Of a stretch of DNA of 64,000 nt, positions 49,675 to 58,559 are shown in pieces. Position 1 is the first letter of the stretch. Every line of letters starts with the position of its first letter. The DNA comes from Acanthopleuribacter pedis. Its GTDB lineage: Bacteria; Acidobacteriota; Holophagae; Acanthopleuribacterales; Acanthopleuribacteraceae. The DNA lies in contig NZ_JAFREP010000004.1 in the NCBI RefSeq assembly GCF_017377855.1, positions 62,001-126,000 on the forward strand. Reading direction: 5' to 3'. The notes beneath the pieces were generated by a model, which worked only from the letters and a program-made list of their open reading frames with translations, did not search any database and had not been told where the DNA came from. Made by a program: the position numbers and the translations under genes.

Positions 49675-50550
49675 ATGGGCGTTAAGGGCGTTATTGTTGC
49701 GGCGGGTTATGGTTCGCGGTTCATGCCGGTCACGAAAACGATTCCCAAGGAGATGTTGCCGCTGCTGAACCGGCCGGCGATTTCCTTTATTGTTGAAGAG
49801 CTGGAGGCGGCGGGTATCCAAGACATCCTGATCATCACTTCCCGCCGCAAAAAAGCGCTCGACGATTATTTTGATCGCGAGGTTGAACTGGAACAGGTCT
49901 TTGAACGTGACGGCAAACAAGCTGCACTGAACAGCATTCGCCCTGGCAGCGCCAACGTCTTTTTTGTCCGGCAACGGGAGATGTTAGGGACCGGCCATGC
50001 CTTATTGGCTGCACGGGCCTTTGTCGGTGAGGATCCCTTTGTGGTGGCTTATCCCGACGATTTGTTTTTTGGTGAACGCGGTTTAAGCAGCGAATTGGTG
50101 AAGGTCTATCAACAAACGGGCGATTCGGTGCTCGCGGTCCAGGATTTGGGTGATGTGGATGTATCGCGCTACGGCGTGGTCGATGTCGGACCCAGTGAGG
50201 GGCATAGCTTCCCGATGCGTCACATCGTTGAAAAGCCGGCCCCCGGCCGGGAGCCGTCAAAGATGGTGAGTTATGGTCGTTACCTTTTCACGGCCGATCT
50301 GTTCCCGCTTCTCGAGGAAGGGTGGCGGCAATTTGATGCGGCGGGTCGCCCCGGCGAGTTTTATCACATTGACGCCATCAACAGCTTGGCCAGCCAGGGC
50401 AAGGTGCGTGCGTATAATTACGAGGGCTTGCGGCTGGATACAGGCCAAATCGAAGGTTATCTCGAGGCGATTTGTCGTTACGCCCTCAAACGTGAGGATA
50501 CGGCCGCGTTCGCGAGGGATCTGTTCCTGAAATTGAGCCGGACCGACTGA
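49675..50550 (+). CDS. galU: UTP-glucose-1-phosphate uridylyltransferase
   Basis: 291 aa. AAGGAG precedes the ATG by seven bases. The nucleotidyltransferase motif GYGSRFMPVTKTIPKEMLPL is at about residues 10-29, followed by LNRPAISFIVEELEAAGI and later FVVAYPDDLFFGERG. It makes UDP-glucose for polysaccharide and lipopolysaccharide precursors. UDP-xylose synthase at 23 kb could use its product after oxidation. Confidence 0.95.
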   Translation: MGVKGVIVAAGYGSRFMPVTKTIPKEMLPLLNRPAISFIVEELEAAGIQDILIITSRRKKALDDYFDREVELEQVFERDGKQAALNSIRPGSANVFFVRQREMLGTGHALLAARAFVGEDPFVVAYPDDLFFGERGLSSELVKVYQQTGDSVLAVQDLGDVDVSRYGVVDVGPSEGHSFPMRHIVEKPAPGREPSKMVSYGRYLFTADLFPLLEEGWRQFDAAGRPGEFYHIDAINSLASQGKVRAYNYEGLRLDTGQIEGYLEAICRYALKREDTAAFARDLFLKLSRTD

Positions 50551-50571
50551 GGCATTCTTTCAGCTGGTTGC

Positions 50572-50618
50572 CTAGCCCTCATCGCTTACGTGAATTCCTT
50601 GGGAGAAATGCGGGCTAG
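50572..50618. repeat. Family-1 repeat, short decayed copy
   Basis: 39 bp (50576-50614) between CTAG and CTAG. The right end AATTCCTTGGGAGAAATGCGGG is clear; the left end CCCTCAT is degraded. Confidence 0.6.
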
Positions 50619-52543
50619 CCGACTTCTTGTTTGAGCGTCCGCAAGAGGGTTCTGCCCTCTTTGATGAGTTTGCCTGCCTGTTGTTCGCGACCACCTCGGC
50701 TGTAGCAATAGGCAAAAACCTCGTGACTGTAACGTTCGATTTTTTGTTCCAAAATAGGGCTTAAATCGAGACGTCTCACAAAATCGGAGAACTTCTCTTG
50801 CGGATGTCGTTCGTCAAAGTGTTTACACAATAGTTTTTCGATTCGAATCAGGGAAAGCTGTACTTTATCCTGTCGCTTCATGCGCAATAAATGAATGTTC
50901 CTTTTTACGAGAAAAATTATGGTTGCGATTAAGATAAGCCCGATAACCATACGGTTGTACGTAACGCGGTTCTCGAGATAACTTTCCACAACAAGTTCAA
51001 GGTTATCTTTTTGAGAGAAGTAGTCAAACGATGTGAAGTAACTTCGCCACAAATACCGTAGGTTGGTGGTGCCGCTTTGGAACAAGGTCGGCCTTGAAAT
51101 AGGAAGCGAGGGTGTTGGATCCAAGGTGTGCCATTGGCCCTCGTGGTAGTACTCCAACCACGCGTGGGCCATCTTTTCCTGAACATGGTAGAACTGGCCG
51201 TTGTAGGCGGCTTGGTCCAAAAGGAAACCGGTCACCAACCTGGTTGGCACGTTGGCGGTGCGCAACATCAGTGTTGCGGAGGAGGCGAACAACTCGCAGT
51301 GGCCCTCCTTCCTTTCGATGAGAAATTCACGAATGGGGTCCTGGGCGTCGAAGTTGTTGATGGCCAGCGTGTATTTGTAATTTTGTATGAGGTGCCGGCG
51401 AATGAGGATGGCTTTTTGTTGGTTGTCCCACTCCCCGTCACCCAATATTTCGTTGGTGGTGGTTCGCAGGTAGTCGTGGCGATCCGGGATTTGAAGGTAA
51501 CGGCGCATAAAGCTAATTTTGATGTCCTGACGGGGGCTTAATCCCGAAACGCCGGTGTAGTTCAACGAGTTCGGGGTCTTTTTGGACATGCTGATGTTGT
51601 CGGAGAACCCTTCTATATCGAGGTAGTTCTCGAATTCTTCAATGCGGATGGGGTTGCGCAGAAAGAACACGGTGTTGCCTTGAAAGGGTTCCGCGTGAAT
51701 GCGGTAGCGCACCTCGCCCCCGAACAGGTCTTCCTGATGGAAACGGGCGTCGGCCCCATAGACGGTGCGGGTGCGCGCGTAGGTCTGCCATTCCTCGTTT
51801 TCGTAAATGTGCAGGTACCGGCCGATGAGATAGGGCTCGGCGGGTTCTCCCTGCAAGATGGTGAGGTCGAGTACGGGGCGGTCGGAGTTTTTCAGGATTC
51901 CGATATCCGACAAGCGAACCCGGCCGGAGAAACCGGATATTTGTTGGCCGGTCTCGTTGGATTCAATGCCCGCGCTGGAACCCCGTGCCCGCGGCGCCAA
52001 CCAGAAAAACAGGACGGCAATCGACAAGATCGGAATCAAGTGAAGATAGGAGACAGCATGGGCTTTAAACAGGTCTTTTTTAGATTGACCGCGGTACAAA
52101 TTGAGATGGTAAAGCCCAATAAGGGTGGTTAAAACAGCAGAAGCATATCCCACGATGACATAAAGCTGTTTCATGCCCAAATACTTTCGAGCTTGATAGG
52201 CGATGATGAGAAACGACAAAATACTGATGAGGCGGTTCGGGGTATTAAGGCGTTGTTCCCCATAGAACTCGTAGATGAGGCAAAACATAATTAAGAAAAA
52301 GATGCCGGTGTCGACGCGAACTTCCAACGAGATTCCTACAATCATAAAAAAGAAGGTAATCCAAAGATAAAACTTCCATAACCGATTTTGCCGGATCTTA
52401 TTAATGTCGATAGGAAACCATAGAGGTAGAATCATGCCAATCATGATCACGGTCTCCAATCGATTAAAATCACCGGTCAAAAAGGCGGTCACGGCGGCGC
52501 CGATCGTTAATATCGATAGCAGTCGCAATCTTTCTAACGGCAT
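50615..52543 (-). CDS. TgpA-type transglutaminase-like membrane protein (DUF3488)
   Basis: 642 aa. About six membrane helices in residues 5-200 (for example VIMIGMILPLWFP, FFLIMFCLIYEFYG), a periplasmic domain with the transglutaminase core near 400-475, then a last helix (RMVIGLILIATIIFLV) and a cytoplasmic tail. The catalytic triad is visible: C416 in KEGHCELFASSATLMLRTA, the histidine in AHAWLEYYHEGQW, and the aspartate in TLDPTPS. In Pseudomonas the TgpA protein is essential; its substrate is unknown. A companion MoxR ATPase/DUF58 pair, often next to it, is absent here. Confidence 0.9.
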   Translation of the reverse strand: MPLERLRLLSILTIGAAVTAFLTGDFNRLETVIMIGMILPLWFPIDINKIRQNRLWKFYLWITFFFMIVGISLEVRVDTGIFFLIMFCLIYEFYGEQRLNTPNRLISILSFLIIAYQARKYLGMKQLYVIVGYASAVLTTLIGLYHLNLYRGQSKKDLFKAHAVSYLHLIPILSIAVLFFWLAPRARGSSAGIESNETGQQISGFSGRVRLSDIGILKNSDRPVLDLTILQGEPAEPYLIGRYLHIYENEEWQTYARTRTVYGADARFHQEDLFGGEVRYRIHAEPFQGNTVFFLRNPIRIEEFENYLDIEGFSDNISMSKKTPNSLNYTGVSGLSPRQDIKISFMRRYLQIPDRHDYLRTTTNEILGDGEWDNQQKAILIRRHLIQNYKYTLAINNFDAQDPIREFLIERKEGHCELFASSATLMLRTANVPTRLVTGFLLDQAAYNGQFYHVQEKMAHAWLEYYHEGQWHTLDPTPSLPISRPTLFQSGTTNLRYLWRSYFTSFDYFSQKDNLELVVESYLENRVTYNRMVIGLILIATIIFLVKRNIHLLRMKRQDKVQLSLIRIEKLLCKHFDERHPQEKFSDFVRRLDLSPILEQKIERYSHEVFAYCYSRGGREQQAGKLIKEGRTLLRTLKQEVG

Positions 52544-52591
52544 AGCGTTTATCTCCCAGAGTTCACTTGGTGCCTCCCCCGCGGGAAGGTG

Positions 52592-53938
52592 TTATACAAG
52601 GCCCCATTGTTTGCGTTTTCGCCACAAGGTGGCGCGGCTGATGCCGAGTTCCTTCGCGGCCAAGGTGGTGTTGCCGGCGACCTCCGCCAGCACCTGTTCC
52701 AGTTCTTGTTTGGTAAGGGATTGTCGTGGGTTTCCGCGCGTGGTGGCCCTTTCTTTCGTTTTGGGTTGGGGTTGCTGGGAACCCTCGCGGAATTCAGGTG
52801 GCAAATCGGCTTGGCGGAGTTGTTGTCCCGGTCGCGTGACCTGGCAGTATTCGCTGAGGTTGATCAACTCGCGAACATTGCCGGGCCAAGGGTAATTGAT
52901 GAGCAGTTCCATAACTTCATCGGTTGTTTGGCAGGGTTCGATGGCAAATTTTTTGGCGCTTCGCTCGGTGAAATGATGCCAGAGTAGCGGGATATCGCCC
53001 TGTCGCTCGCGCAAGGGTGGGATAAAAAAGGGAACGACCCGTAATCGGAACATCAAATCCTCGCGGAAACGCCCCTGTTTTACGGCCTCACGCAGGGAGA
53101 CATGGGTGGCGGCGAGGATGCGAATATTGGTGGGGAGATCACGGGTATCACCGAGGCGACGGTAACGCCGTTCCTCCAAAACCCGCAGGAGCATGGCCTG
53201 TACTTCGAGTGGGCATTCACCGACCTCGTCGAGGAACAGGGTTCCACCCTCGGCCGCGGCAAACAGGCCTTGTTTGTCTTGAATCGCGCCGGTAAAAGCA
53301 CCGCGTTTGTGACCAAACAATTCACTGGCTAGGAATTCCCGGCTTAAGGTACCGCAGTTTATCGCTACAAAAGGGGCCTTGGCGCGGGGGCTCATTTGAT
53401 GAATGGCTCGAGCCAAGAGTTCTTTACCGGTACCGCTCTCGCCGCGGATAAGCATGTTGACCCCGCTATGTGCCGCAAAACGCATGTTGGCGAGGTTGTC
53501 GAGAAAGCTTTGATCGGCGGTCAATATTTGGTGGAACTGCTGCAGTGCGGTACAGCCGGGACGGCGCTTTTGTTGTTGAGGTCGGAGGATTTCCAACCCG
53601 CCGAGAAAGCGGCCCGCTTCATCGCGTACGGCTTGGGCAACTTTGGTTACCTGTTGCGGTTTGCCGTTTTTGTCGAGGTGGGTGAGATCGGCGACAGAAA
53701 CCTTGCCGTATTCGCGGATGCCGCAACCTTTGGCACAACTTAAACAACGAATGGCGAAGCTACAGTGCTTGCCGACAACTTCCTCATGGTCCCAACCGAG
53801 CAGACGGGAAGCGCCCTCGCTCCAGAAAACAACCTGTTGGTCGGCATTGACCGCAAAAAAGGCTGAATCGGGGTCGAGCTGTGACAGCGCCGCCAGGTAC
53901 CTGGGCGAAAGTTGTTGGAGATCGTCCAACGGTGACAT
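52592..53938 (-). CDS. PAS-containing sigma-54-dependent activator with a cysteine cluster
   Basis: 448 aa. A PAS domain occupies residues 10-125 and carries four close cysteines, C59-x5-C65-x2-C68-x3-C72, in the helix following the WSEGASRLLGWDHEEVVG segment. The AAA+ domain follows: GESGTGKELLARAIHQ Walker A, FGHKRGAFTGAI with the sigma-54 loop intact, TLFLDEVGECPLEVQ, WPGNVRELINLSEYC. A Fis-type helix-turn-helix ends the protein (GNTTLAAKELGISRATLWRK). The cysteines suggest iron-sulfur, zinc or redox sensing, but the cofactor is not shown. It lies upstream of a family-2 repeat and the target genes are unknown. Confidence 0.9.
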   Translation of the reverse strand: MSPLDDLQQLSPRYLAALSQLDPDSAFFAVNADQQVVFWSEGASRLLGWDHEEVVGKHCSFAIRCLSCAKGCGIREYGKVSVADLTHLDKNGKPQQVTKVAQAVRDEAGRFLGGLEILRPQQQKRRPGCTALQQFHQILTADQSFLDNLANMRFAAHSGVNMLIRGESGTGKELLARAIHQMSPRAKAPFVAINCGTLSREFLASELFGHKRGAFTGAIQDKQGLFAAAEGGTLFLDEVGECPLEVQAMLLRVLEERRYRRLGDTRDLPTNIRILAATHVSLREAVKQGRFREDLMFRLRVVPFFIPPLRERQGDIPLLWHHFTERSAKKFAIEPCQTTDEVMELLINYPWPGNVRELINLSEYCQVTRPGQQLRQADLPPEFREGSQQPQPKTKERATTRGNPRQSLTKQELEQVLAEVAGNTTLAAKELGISRATLWRKRKQWGLV

Positions 53939-53996
53939 AGAGGAGGTCCTCCTGGATGAGGGGTCACCTTGATAAACGGGAAAAGGTTGTAGCCCA

Positions 53997-54156
53997 TCTA
54001 AGAAGCGCGATAACTCGCGGTAATTTTCACGAAACCTCTGGGCTGCAACGGCCTGAAAAATTGCTCACCGCACCCACGGGTGCGCCTCCGCTCGTTTCAG
54101 ACCGTTTCGCTCGAGATCTTTAGCGAAAATTCCTCGCTCTTATGGCGCTTCTTAGG
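53997..54156 (-). mobile_element. Family-2 MITE-like repeat, copy 3
   Basis: 160 bp, ends TCTAAGAAGCGCG and GCGCTTCTTAGG, interior as in other family-2 copies (GGGCTGCAACGGCCTGAAAA). The flanking 5-mers GCCCA and TTCCA are not a duplication, so the target site has decayed or the copy was moved by another route. Confidence 0.8.
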
Positions 54157-54216
54157 TTCCAAGCCTAACACCATCCTCGCGGATCGAATAGCCCCGCCAA
54201 GGAGCGGGTCCGGCGA

Positions 54217-54232
54217 TGTTCCATGTGGAACA
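54217..54232. promoter_or_regulatory. parS-like site, one mismatch
   Basis: TGTTCCATGTGGAACA differs from the perfect parS core by one central base and is extended by GCGA/TCGC. It is about 10 kb from oriC on the other side. Likely a second, weaker ParB site. Confidence 0.6.
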
Positions 54233-54483
54233 TCGCAATAAGGCAAACACCACAAACCTTTTACGGAAAAACCAAAAAAAATCCTCCCGTTTTGGCACCT
54301 GGATGCACCGTGAAATCACCCTGGGCGTTCAACCTGCTCTATCCATTTCGAAGCCGCGTTCGTCTTCGCTCGGCGCACTCCTTTTGCCTGGACGTCTTTC
54401 CGCACCCTGCTTTCGCTCCCCCCCTGCTCGTGTTAGCATTTCGCTGGACGTTGCTCCCGTCATTTTTCTGCTAGAGGCATTTT

Positions 54484-55854
54484 ATGGATTCTCCGATTTC
54501 CGTTTTGATCGTCGAGGATGAGGCGCTCATTCGCAAAACCCTGGTGCGCAAACTCAACAAAGAGGGTTTTTTTACCGAGGAGGCCGCCAACGGGAAAGAA
54601 ACCCGCAAGCATTTGGCCCAATCGGCCTGTGACTTGGTTTTGATGGATATCAACCTTCCCGACGCCAACGGTATCGATCTTTTGGCCGAGGCCAAGGAAC
54701 GCGATCCCGAGTTGCCCGTGATTATGATGACCGGCAACCACGCCATCCAGCTCGTGGTGGAAGCCATGAAGTTGGGCGCCTTCGACTACATCACCAAACC
54801 CTTTAACCTGGAAGAGGTGATGCTAACCGTTCAAAAAGCCCTTGAAATGACGGAACTGCGCCGTCAGGTCCGTTTGATGCGCGCTAATTTAGAAGCCGAA
54901 TATGGGTTTCAAAGCATCATCGGCCAAAGTGAACCCATGGTGCAGATCATGAATGTTGCCAAAACCGTGGCCGAAAGCGCGGCCGAAACGGTGCTTATTT
55001 TGGGCGAAAGCGGCACGGGTAAAAACCTGATCGCCCAGGCGATTCACTACAACAGCAGCCGCGCCTCGCGGCCTTTTATGGAAGTTACCTGTACCGCCTT
55101 GCCGGCCACCCTGCTTGAGTCGGAACTCTTCGGTCATGAAAAAGGCGCTTTTACCGACGCCAAATCCCTCAAACGCGGCTTGTGTGAAATGGCCCATCAG
55201 GGAACCTTGTTTTTGGATGAAATTGGCGAAATGCCTCTGGAAACCCAGGCTAAGTTGCTCGGGTTCTTGGAAAGCCGTCGCTTCCGCCGTGTCGGTGGGA
55301 CCCGTGATATCGCGGTCGACCTGCGGATTGTTGCCGCGACCAACCAAAACATGGACCAACTCATTGATGAAAAGAAATTTCGCGAGGACCTCTACTACCG
55401 ACTTAATGTGATTGAAATCGATATGCCCTCGCTGCGCAGTCGTGCAGCGGACATTCCCCTTTTGTGTCGCTTTTTCGTGGACCACTTTAACCGCAAATTT
55501 AAAAAAACGATTCAAGGGATTAGCGATGATGCCCTCACCTATTTGAGCCGTTATGCCTGGCCGGGTAATGTACGCGAGCTGCGGAATGTGGTGGAACGTG
55601 CCATGATTCTCAGTCAAAACAAGGTCCTGCAACCCGATGATTTTCCCCTGCGACGCCGCAAATCGGCCGATGCTCCCGCCGGCAACGAGGGGTTTTCCCT
55701 TCCGCCCGAGGGCATTCCACTGGATACGGTGGAGGAAACCTTGGTTCGCCAAGCGTTGGAACGTACCGAGGGTAACCAAACCAAAGCCGCCAAACTGTTG
55801 AGTTTGTCTCGAGATCAATTGCGTTACCGCATGAAGCAGTACAAGTTGTTCTAA
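54484..55854 (+). CDS. NtrC-family sigma-54-dependent response regulator
   Basis: 456 aa. The receiver domain (1-120) has E11-D12 and phosphoacceptor D55 (LVLMDINLPDANG). The AAA+ domain has GESGTGKNLIAQAIHYNSSR; the sigma-54 contact loop reads GAFTDA instead of the usual GAFTGA (FGHEKGAFTDAKSLK). TLFLDEIGEMPLETQ and WPGNVRELRNVVERAMILS follow, then a Fis-type helix-turn-helix (NQTKAAKLLSLSRDQLRYRM). The cognate kinase is not in view. The stop codon TAA lies within the CTAA flank of a family-1 repeat. Confidence 0.95.
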   Translation: MDSPISVLIVEDEALIRKTLVRKLNKEGFFTEEAANGKETRKHLAQSACDLVLMDINLPDANGIDLLAEAKERDPELPVIMMTGNHAIQLVVEAMKLGAFDYITKPFNLEEVMLTVQKALEMTELRRQVRLMRANLEAEYGFQSIIGQSEPMVQIMNVAKTVAESAAETVLILGESGTGKNLIAQAIHYNSSRASRPFMEVTCTALPATLLESELFGHEKGAFTDAKSLKRGLCEMAHQGTLFLDEIGEMPLETQAKLLGFLESRRFRRVGGTRDIAVDLRIVAATNQNMDQLIDEKKFREDLYYRLNVIEIDMPSLRSRAADIPLLCRFFVDHFNRKFKKTIQGISDDALTYLSRYAWPGNVRELRNVVERAMILSQNKVLQPDDFPLRRRKSADAPAGNEGFSLPPEGIPLDTVEETLVRQALERTEGNQTKAAKLLSLSRDQLRYRMKQYKLF

Positions 55855-56167
55855 CCCGCATTTCTCACAAGGGATTCTGCTACGGGGCAACTCATGCGAT
55901 GACGAGGGTTTGCTTCCGACTTACTCGGTCGCGCCGCCTTCGCCTCAGCTCCTACGCCGAAAGGTCGGCCCCGCGAAAGGTCGGCCCCGCGAAAGGTCGG
56001 CCCCGGGAAAGGTCGGCCCCGCGAAAGGTCGGCCCCGGGAAAGGTCGGCCCCGGGAAAGGTCGGCCCCGCGAAAGGTCGGGCCCCTGTGCCGTCTCTCGG
56101 TCGTCATCTTCGTACGCACAAGGCTTTCAGCTTCTCGCGACCAATCCTGGTGAGAAATGCGGGCTAA
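55851..56167 (+). mobile_element. Family-1 MITE-like repeat, copy with internal 16-bp minisatellite
   Basis: 309 bp (55855-56163) between CTAA and CTAA (55851-55854 and 56164-56167). Ends are CCCGCATTTCTCACAAGG/complement. Where other full-length copies have one GAAAGGTCGGACCCC unit, this one has about seven copies of AAAGGTCGGCCCCGCG. Confidence 0.88.
55961..56081 (+). repeat. 16-bp tandem repeat (minisatellite)
   Basis: About 7.5 units of AAAGGTCGGCCCCGCG, with CGCG and CGGG variants alternating. It is a private expansion inside the family-1 element and not a CRISPR array. Confidence 0.9.
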
Positions 56168-56189
56168 ATTTCCCAGCGACGGGCGCCAC

Positions 56190-56591
56190 TTAAAGTGATC
56201 GGGCCCGTTTCGCGGGGGGTCTTTCTAAGATTCGCTTGACGCGTGCGCGTAAATCTAAGGGACTAAAAGGTTTATTTAAAAAAGACCAGCGCTCTTTAAT
56301 GGCGGCGCGACGGTTGTTGTAATCGATTTTTCCCGAGACAAACAAAATGGTTTGGCCGGGACACTCCTCGGTAATGATTTCGGCGGTTTGGTAACCGTCC
56401 AGGTTGGTTTCCGCCAGGCAGATATCCATAATGATCAGATCGGGATGTTCCCGGTTGGCGATGCGAATCGCCTCGCGCCCCCCTTCGGCCTGCAGGATTT
56501 GGTAGTCCGCTTTCCGTAAGCTGGCGATGATCAATTTTCTGGCGGATTCCTCGTCATCGACGACCAGGATTTTTTGACGCCCTAAATTCAT
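56190..56591 (-). CDS. Response regulator receiver protein
   Basis: 133 aa from ATG 56591 with GGGGA six bases upstream; the open frame to 56687 lacks support. A receiver domain only: VVDDEESARKLIIASL has the acidic pair, phosphoacceptor D in DLIIMDICLAETNLDG, and lysine in FLNKPFSPLDL. It has no output domain and may pair with the NtrC-type regulator upstream or with a distant kinase. Confidence 0.88.
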   Translation of the reverse strand: MNLGRQKILVVDDEESARKLIIASLRKADYQILQAEGGREAIRIANREHPDLIIMDICLAETNLDGYQTAEIITEECPGQTILFVSGKIDYNNRRAAIKERWSFLNKPFSPLDLRARVKRILERPPAKRARSL

Positions 56592-57770
56592 GTTCAATCC
56601 CCATGGAAACAGGTCGGGAAGCCCTCCTAAATTTGCCTCGCGGTCCTTTACCGCGAGGCCGAAGGTGCGCCGCGGGTAGGTTTCCAAGACGTTCGCTAAA
56701 TTGCAAAATGGTTGCCAAGCACAGACGCTGGGGTGATCGATGGGGTCTTTGCTTCGTATGGCTTCTATTTTGGGGTTTTGTTTGGGTGACCCCGAGTGGG
56801 CTTCGTTGCCGGCGAAATAACGAGATTGGCGCTTTGGGTTATCTACGGCTTTAGGGCTAACTCTTTGAAAGAAAACTTTTTACAGAAGGTTATCTCTACT
56901 GAAAAGTGCCTTATATTTTGCGAAACGTGGTTCAGACTTTGGGGCACGGTGTGGTCCCCCTGTTGGCATACGGCGTTCGCGGCAAAGCGGTAAGCAGCGC
57001 GCTAAAGTGTTGTTGTTGTAACGATTATCGTTTGGTTACACAAAAAACGGCCGTCTCTCCCGGGCCGGATGCGTTGGCGACGAATCGCTGTGGGGATTGA
57101 CCTTTTATCCTAAGAGGCGCGATAAGAGCCAGGGATTTTGGCTAAAGATCTGGAGCGAAATGGCTTGAAAAAAACGGAGGCGCACCCACTGGGTGCGGTG
57201 AGTATTTTTTCAGGCCGTTGCAGCCCAGAGGTTTAGCTAAAATCCCCGCGAGTTATCGCGCTTCTTAGGTTTATCAGCGGTGCCCAAGGAGTGGCATCGA
57301 TCATGAGGGTGAAGCCGGTCTTGGGAAAGATCCGCAGCACCTGGGAAATAATGCGCAATACCGCGACCAAGCTTTAAAACCCTCTCTCTAGGGAAAAGTG
57401 ACCAAATTGCGCGTTAAAAAACCTTCAACCTCGGATTATTTGGGGACAGGGTGTGGTCCAAAATCAAGCTTTAACCTTGGGTTTAAAGCACTTTTCTCGA
57501 GCGGGCGGCTTTTCCCTTTTCGTATCGGACAGGGTGACGGACCCTCACGCTCAACCTGTGTAAGGGGGTAATGGGGTAATCATTCCCAATTGGACGGTTG
57601 AAGGCGCTAATTGATAAGGTTTTAAGAAAATAAGTTGTTTAAAACAACCTAATTAAGAGAGTTGCATTCGGTGTTATCAGCTATTGGTACTGCATTTGCA
57701 GATGGTGGGGCGGTGATAACGCGGCGGTGATGTTCGGCCCCGAATCGCCGGAATTTGGTAAAAGGCGCAG
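56592..57770. other. Spacer with family-2 repeat and possible gene remnants
   Basis: About 1.2 kb. It holds the family-2 copy 57109-57269. The minus-strand text beside it (57290-57370: VLRIFPKTGFTLMIDAT) looks protein-like and might be a decayed transposase, but I cannot name it. The rest shows nothing. Confidence 0.45.
57104..57274 (+). mobile_element. Family-2 MITE-like repeat, copy 4
   Basis: 161 bp (57109-57269), ends CCTAAGAGGCGCG and GCGCTTCTTAGG, flanked by TTTAT on both sides (57104-57108 and 57270-57274). Same orientation as copy 1. Confidence 0.9.
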
Positions 57771-58337
57771 GTGGTTTCCGTGAATGCATTGCCCTTAACG
57801 CAAACACTTCGAATTGCGGTCGGTATCGACTTCTCCGAGGCTTCCTTAACCGCCCTTGTTTTTGCTAAAGGCTTGGCAAAAAAAATGGATATGGGTCTCG
57901 ATTTAGTTCATGTTTGCGATCCGTCTACGTTTCGACCTTCCTTTCCATACAAGGACCTGCCCCGCTTGGAAGACTGGTTACACCAAAATTTTTCCGAGAT
58001 TCGCCATCAGAGTTGCCGCCGATTGGTTCATTTGGCGGACGGCTCGGGTGCGGTCGCGGAGGAACCACAAAGTGACCCTGCCTTTGAACTGAGCGCCGAT
58101 GGTCACATCGTTTTTGAGACTGATCGGGTGCACCATGAGAACCGAGATCGCAGCCATTTCCTTGAAGGAAACCCCGCGCGGCGGCTGCTCGCGTTTTGTG
58201 AGGACAATGCCTGCCACATGTTGGTGATCGGGGCACACGGCCACCAAAAACACGGCGGCATTGGCCAGGTTGCCCGTGCCTTGATTCGCGACGGCCGGTT
58301 ACCGGTCGTTATCGCACGCGAACCCGTTCCAAGTTAA
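57771..58337 (+). CDS. Universal stress protein, with central insertion
   Basis: 188 aa, longer than the 140-150 usual for UspA. N-terminal IAVGIDFSEASLTALVFAKG is the UspA start; the C-terminus MLVIGAHGHQKHGGIGQVAR resembles the ATP-binding motif G-2x-G-9x-G(S/T) but has GHQKHGG in place of the canonical serine. The extra 40 residues lie in the middle (about 75-115). Starts at GTG 57771 or GTG 57780. It precedes the cbb3 assembly and oxidase genes, a common neighbour in micro-oxic operons. Confidence 0.8.
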   Translation: MVSVNALPLTQTLRIAVGIDFSEASLTALVFAKGLAKKMDMGLDLVHVCDPSTFRPSFPYKDLPRLEDWLHQNFSEIRHQSCRRLVHLADGSGAVAEEPQSDPAFELSADGHIVFETDRVHHENRDRSHFLEGNPARRLLAFCEDNACHMLVIGAHGHQKHGGIGQVARALIRDGRLPVVIAREPVPS

Positions 58338-58435
58338 TCCTTTAAGCGGAATGGGGAAATCAATCAAACCCATGTCTCCGTCACCCCGGTTTCCCCCTTC
58401 CGCTATTTTCCGTTCCCACCCCCACCCTTTTAACC

Positions 58436-58535
58436 CCACGGCGCGTGTGGCTTGTTTCGCACCCCGGTTCGGCTTGCCCGCATCCCGGTGCGACTTGTTT
58501 CGCACCCCGGTGCGGCTCGTCCGCACCCCGCCGAG
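58436..58535 (+). repeat. Degenerate tandem repeat of about 22 bp upstream of ccoI
   Basis: Four loose copies of a unit like GGCTTGTTTCGCACCCCGGT lie directly before ccoI. It may affect the leader RNA; no protein is likely. Confidence 0.5.
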
Positions 58536-58559
58536 GTGCGTCCGCCCTTAAGAGGACTT

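Larger units (their letters stand above)
53939..54483. other. Spacer with family-2 repeat and parS-like site
   Basis: About 550 bp between two divergent regulators. It contains the family-2 repeat (53997-54156) and a parS-like palindrome (54217-54232). No gene seen. Confidence 0.6.

Noticed and set aside
55961..56081. Regular 16-bp repeats that could suggest a CRISPR array
   Set aside because: Units are contiguous with no unique spacers, and the block lies inside a family-1 mobile repeat.
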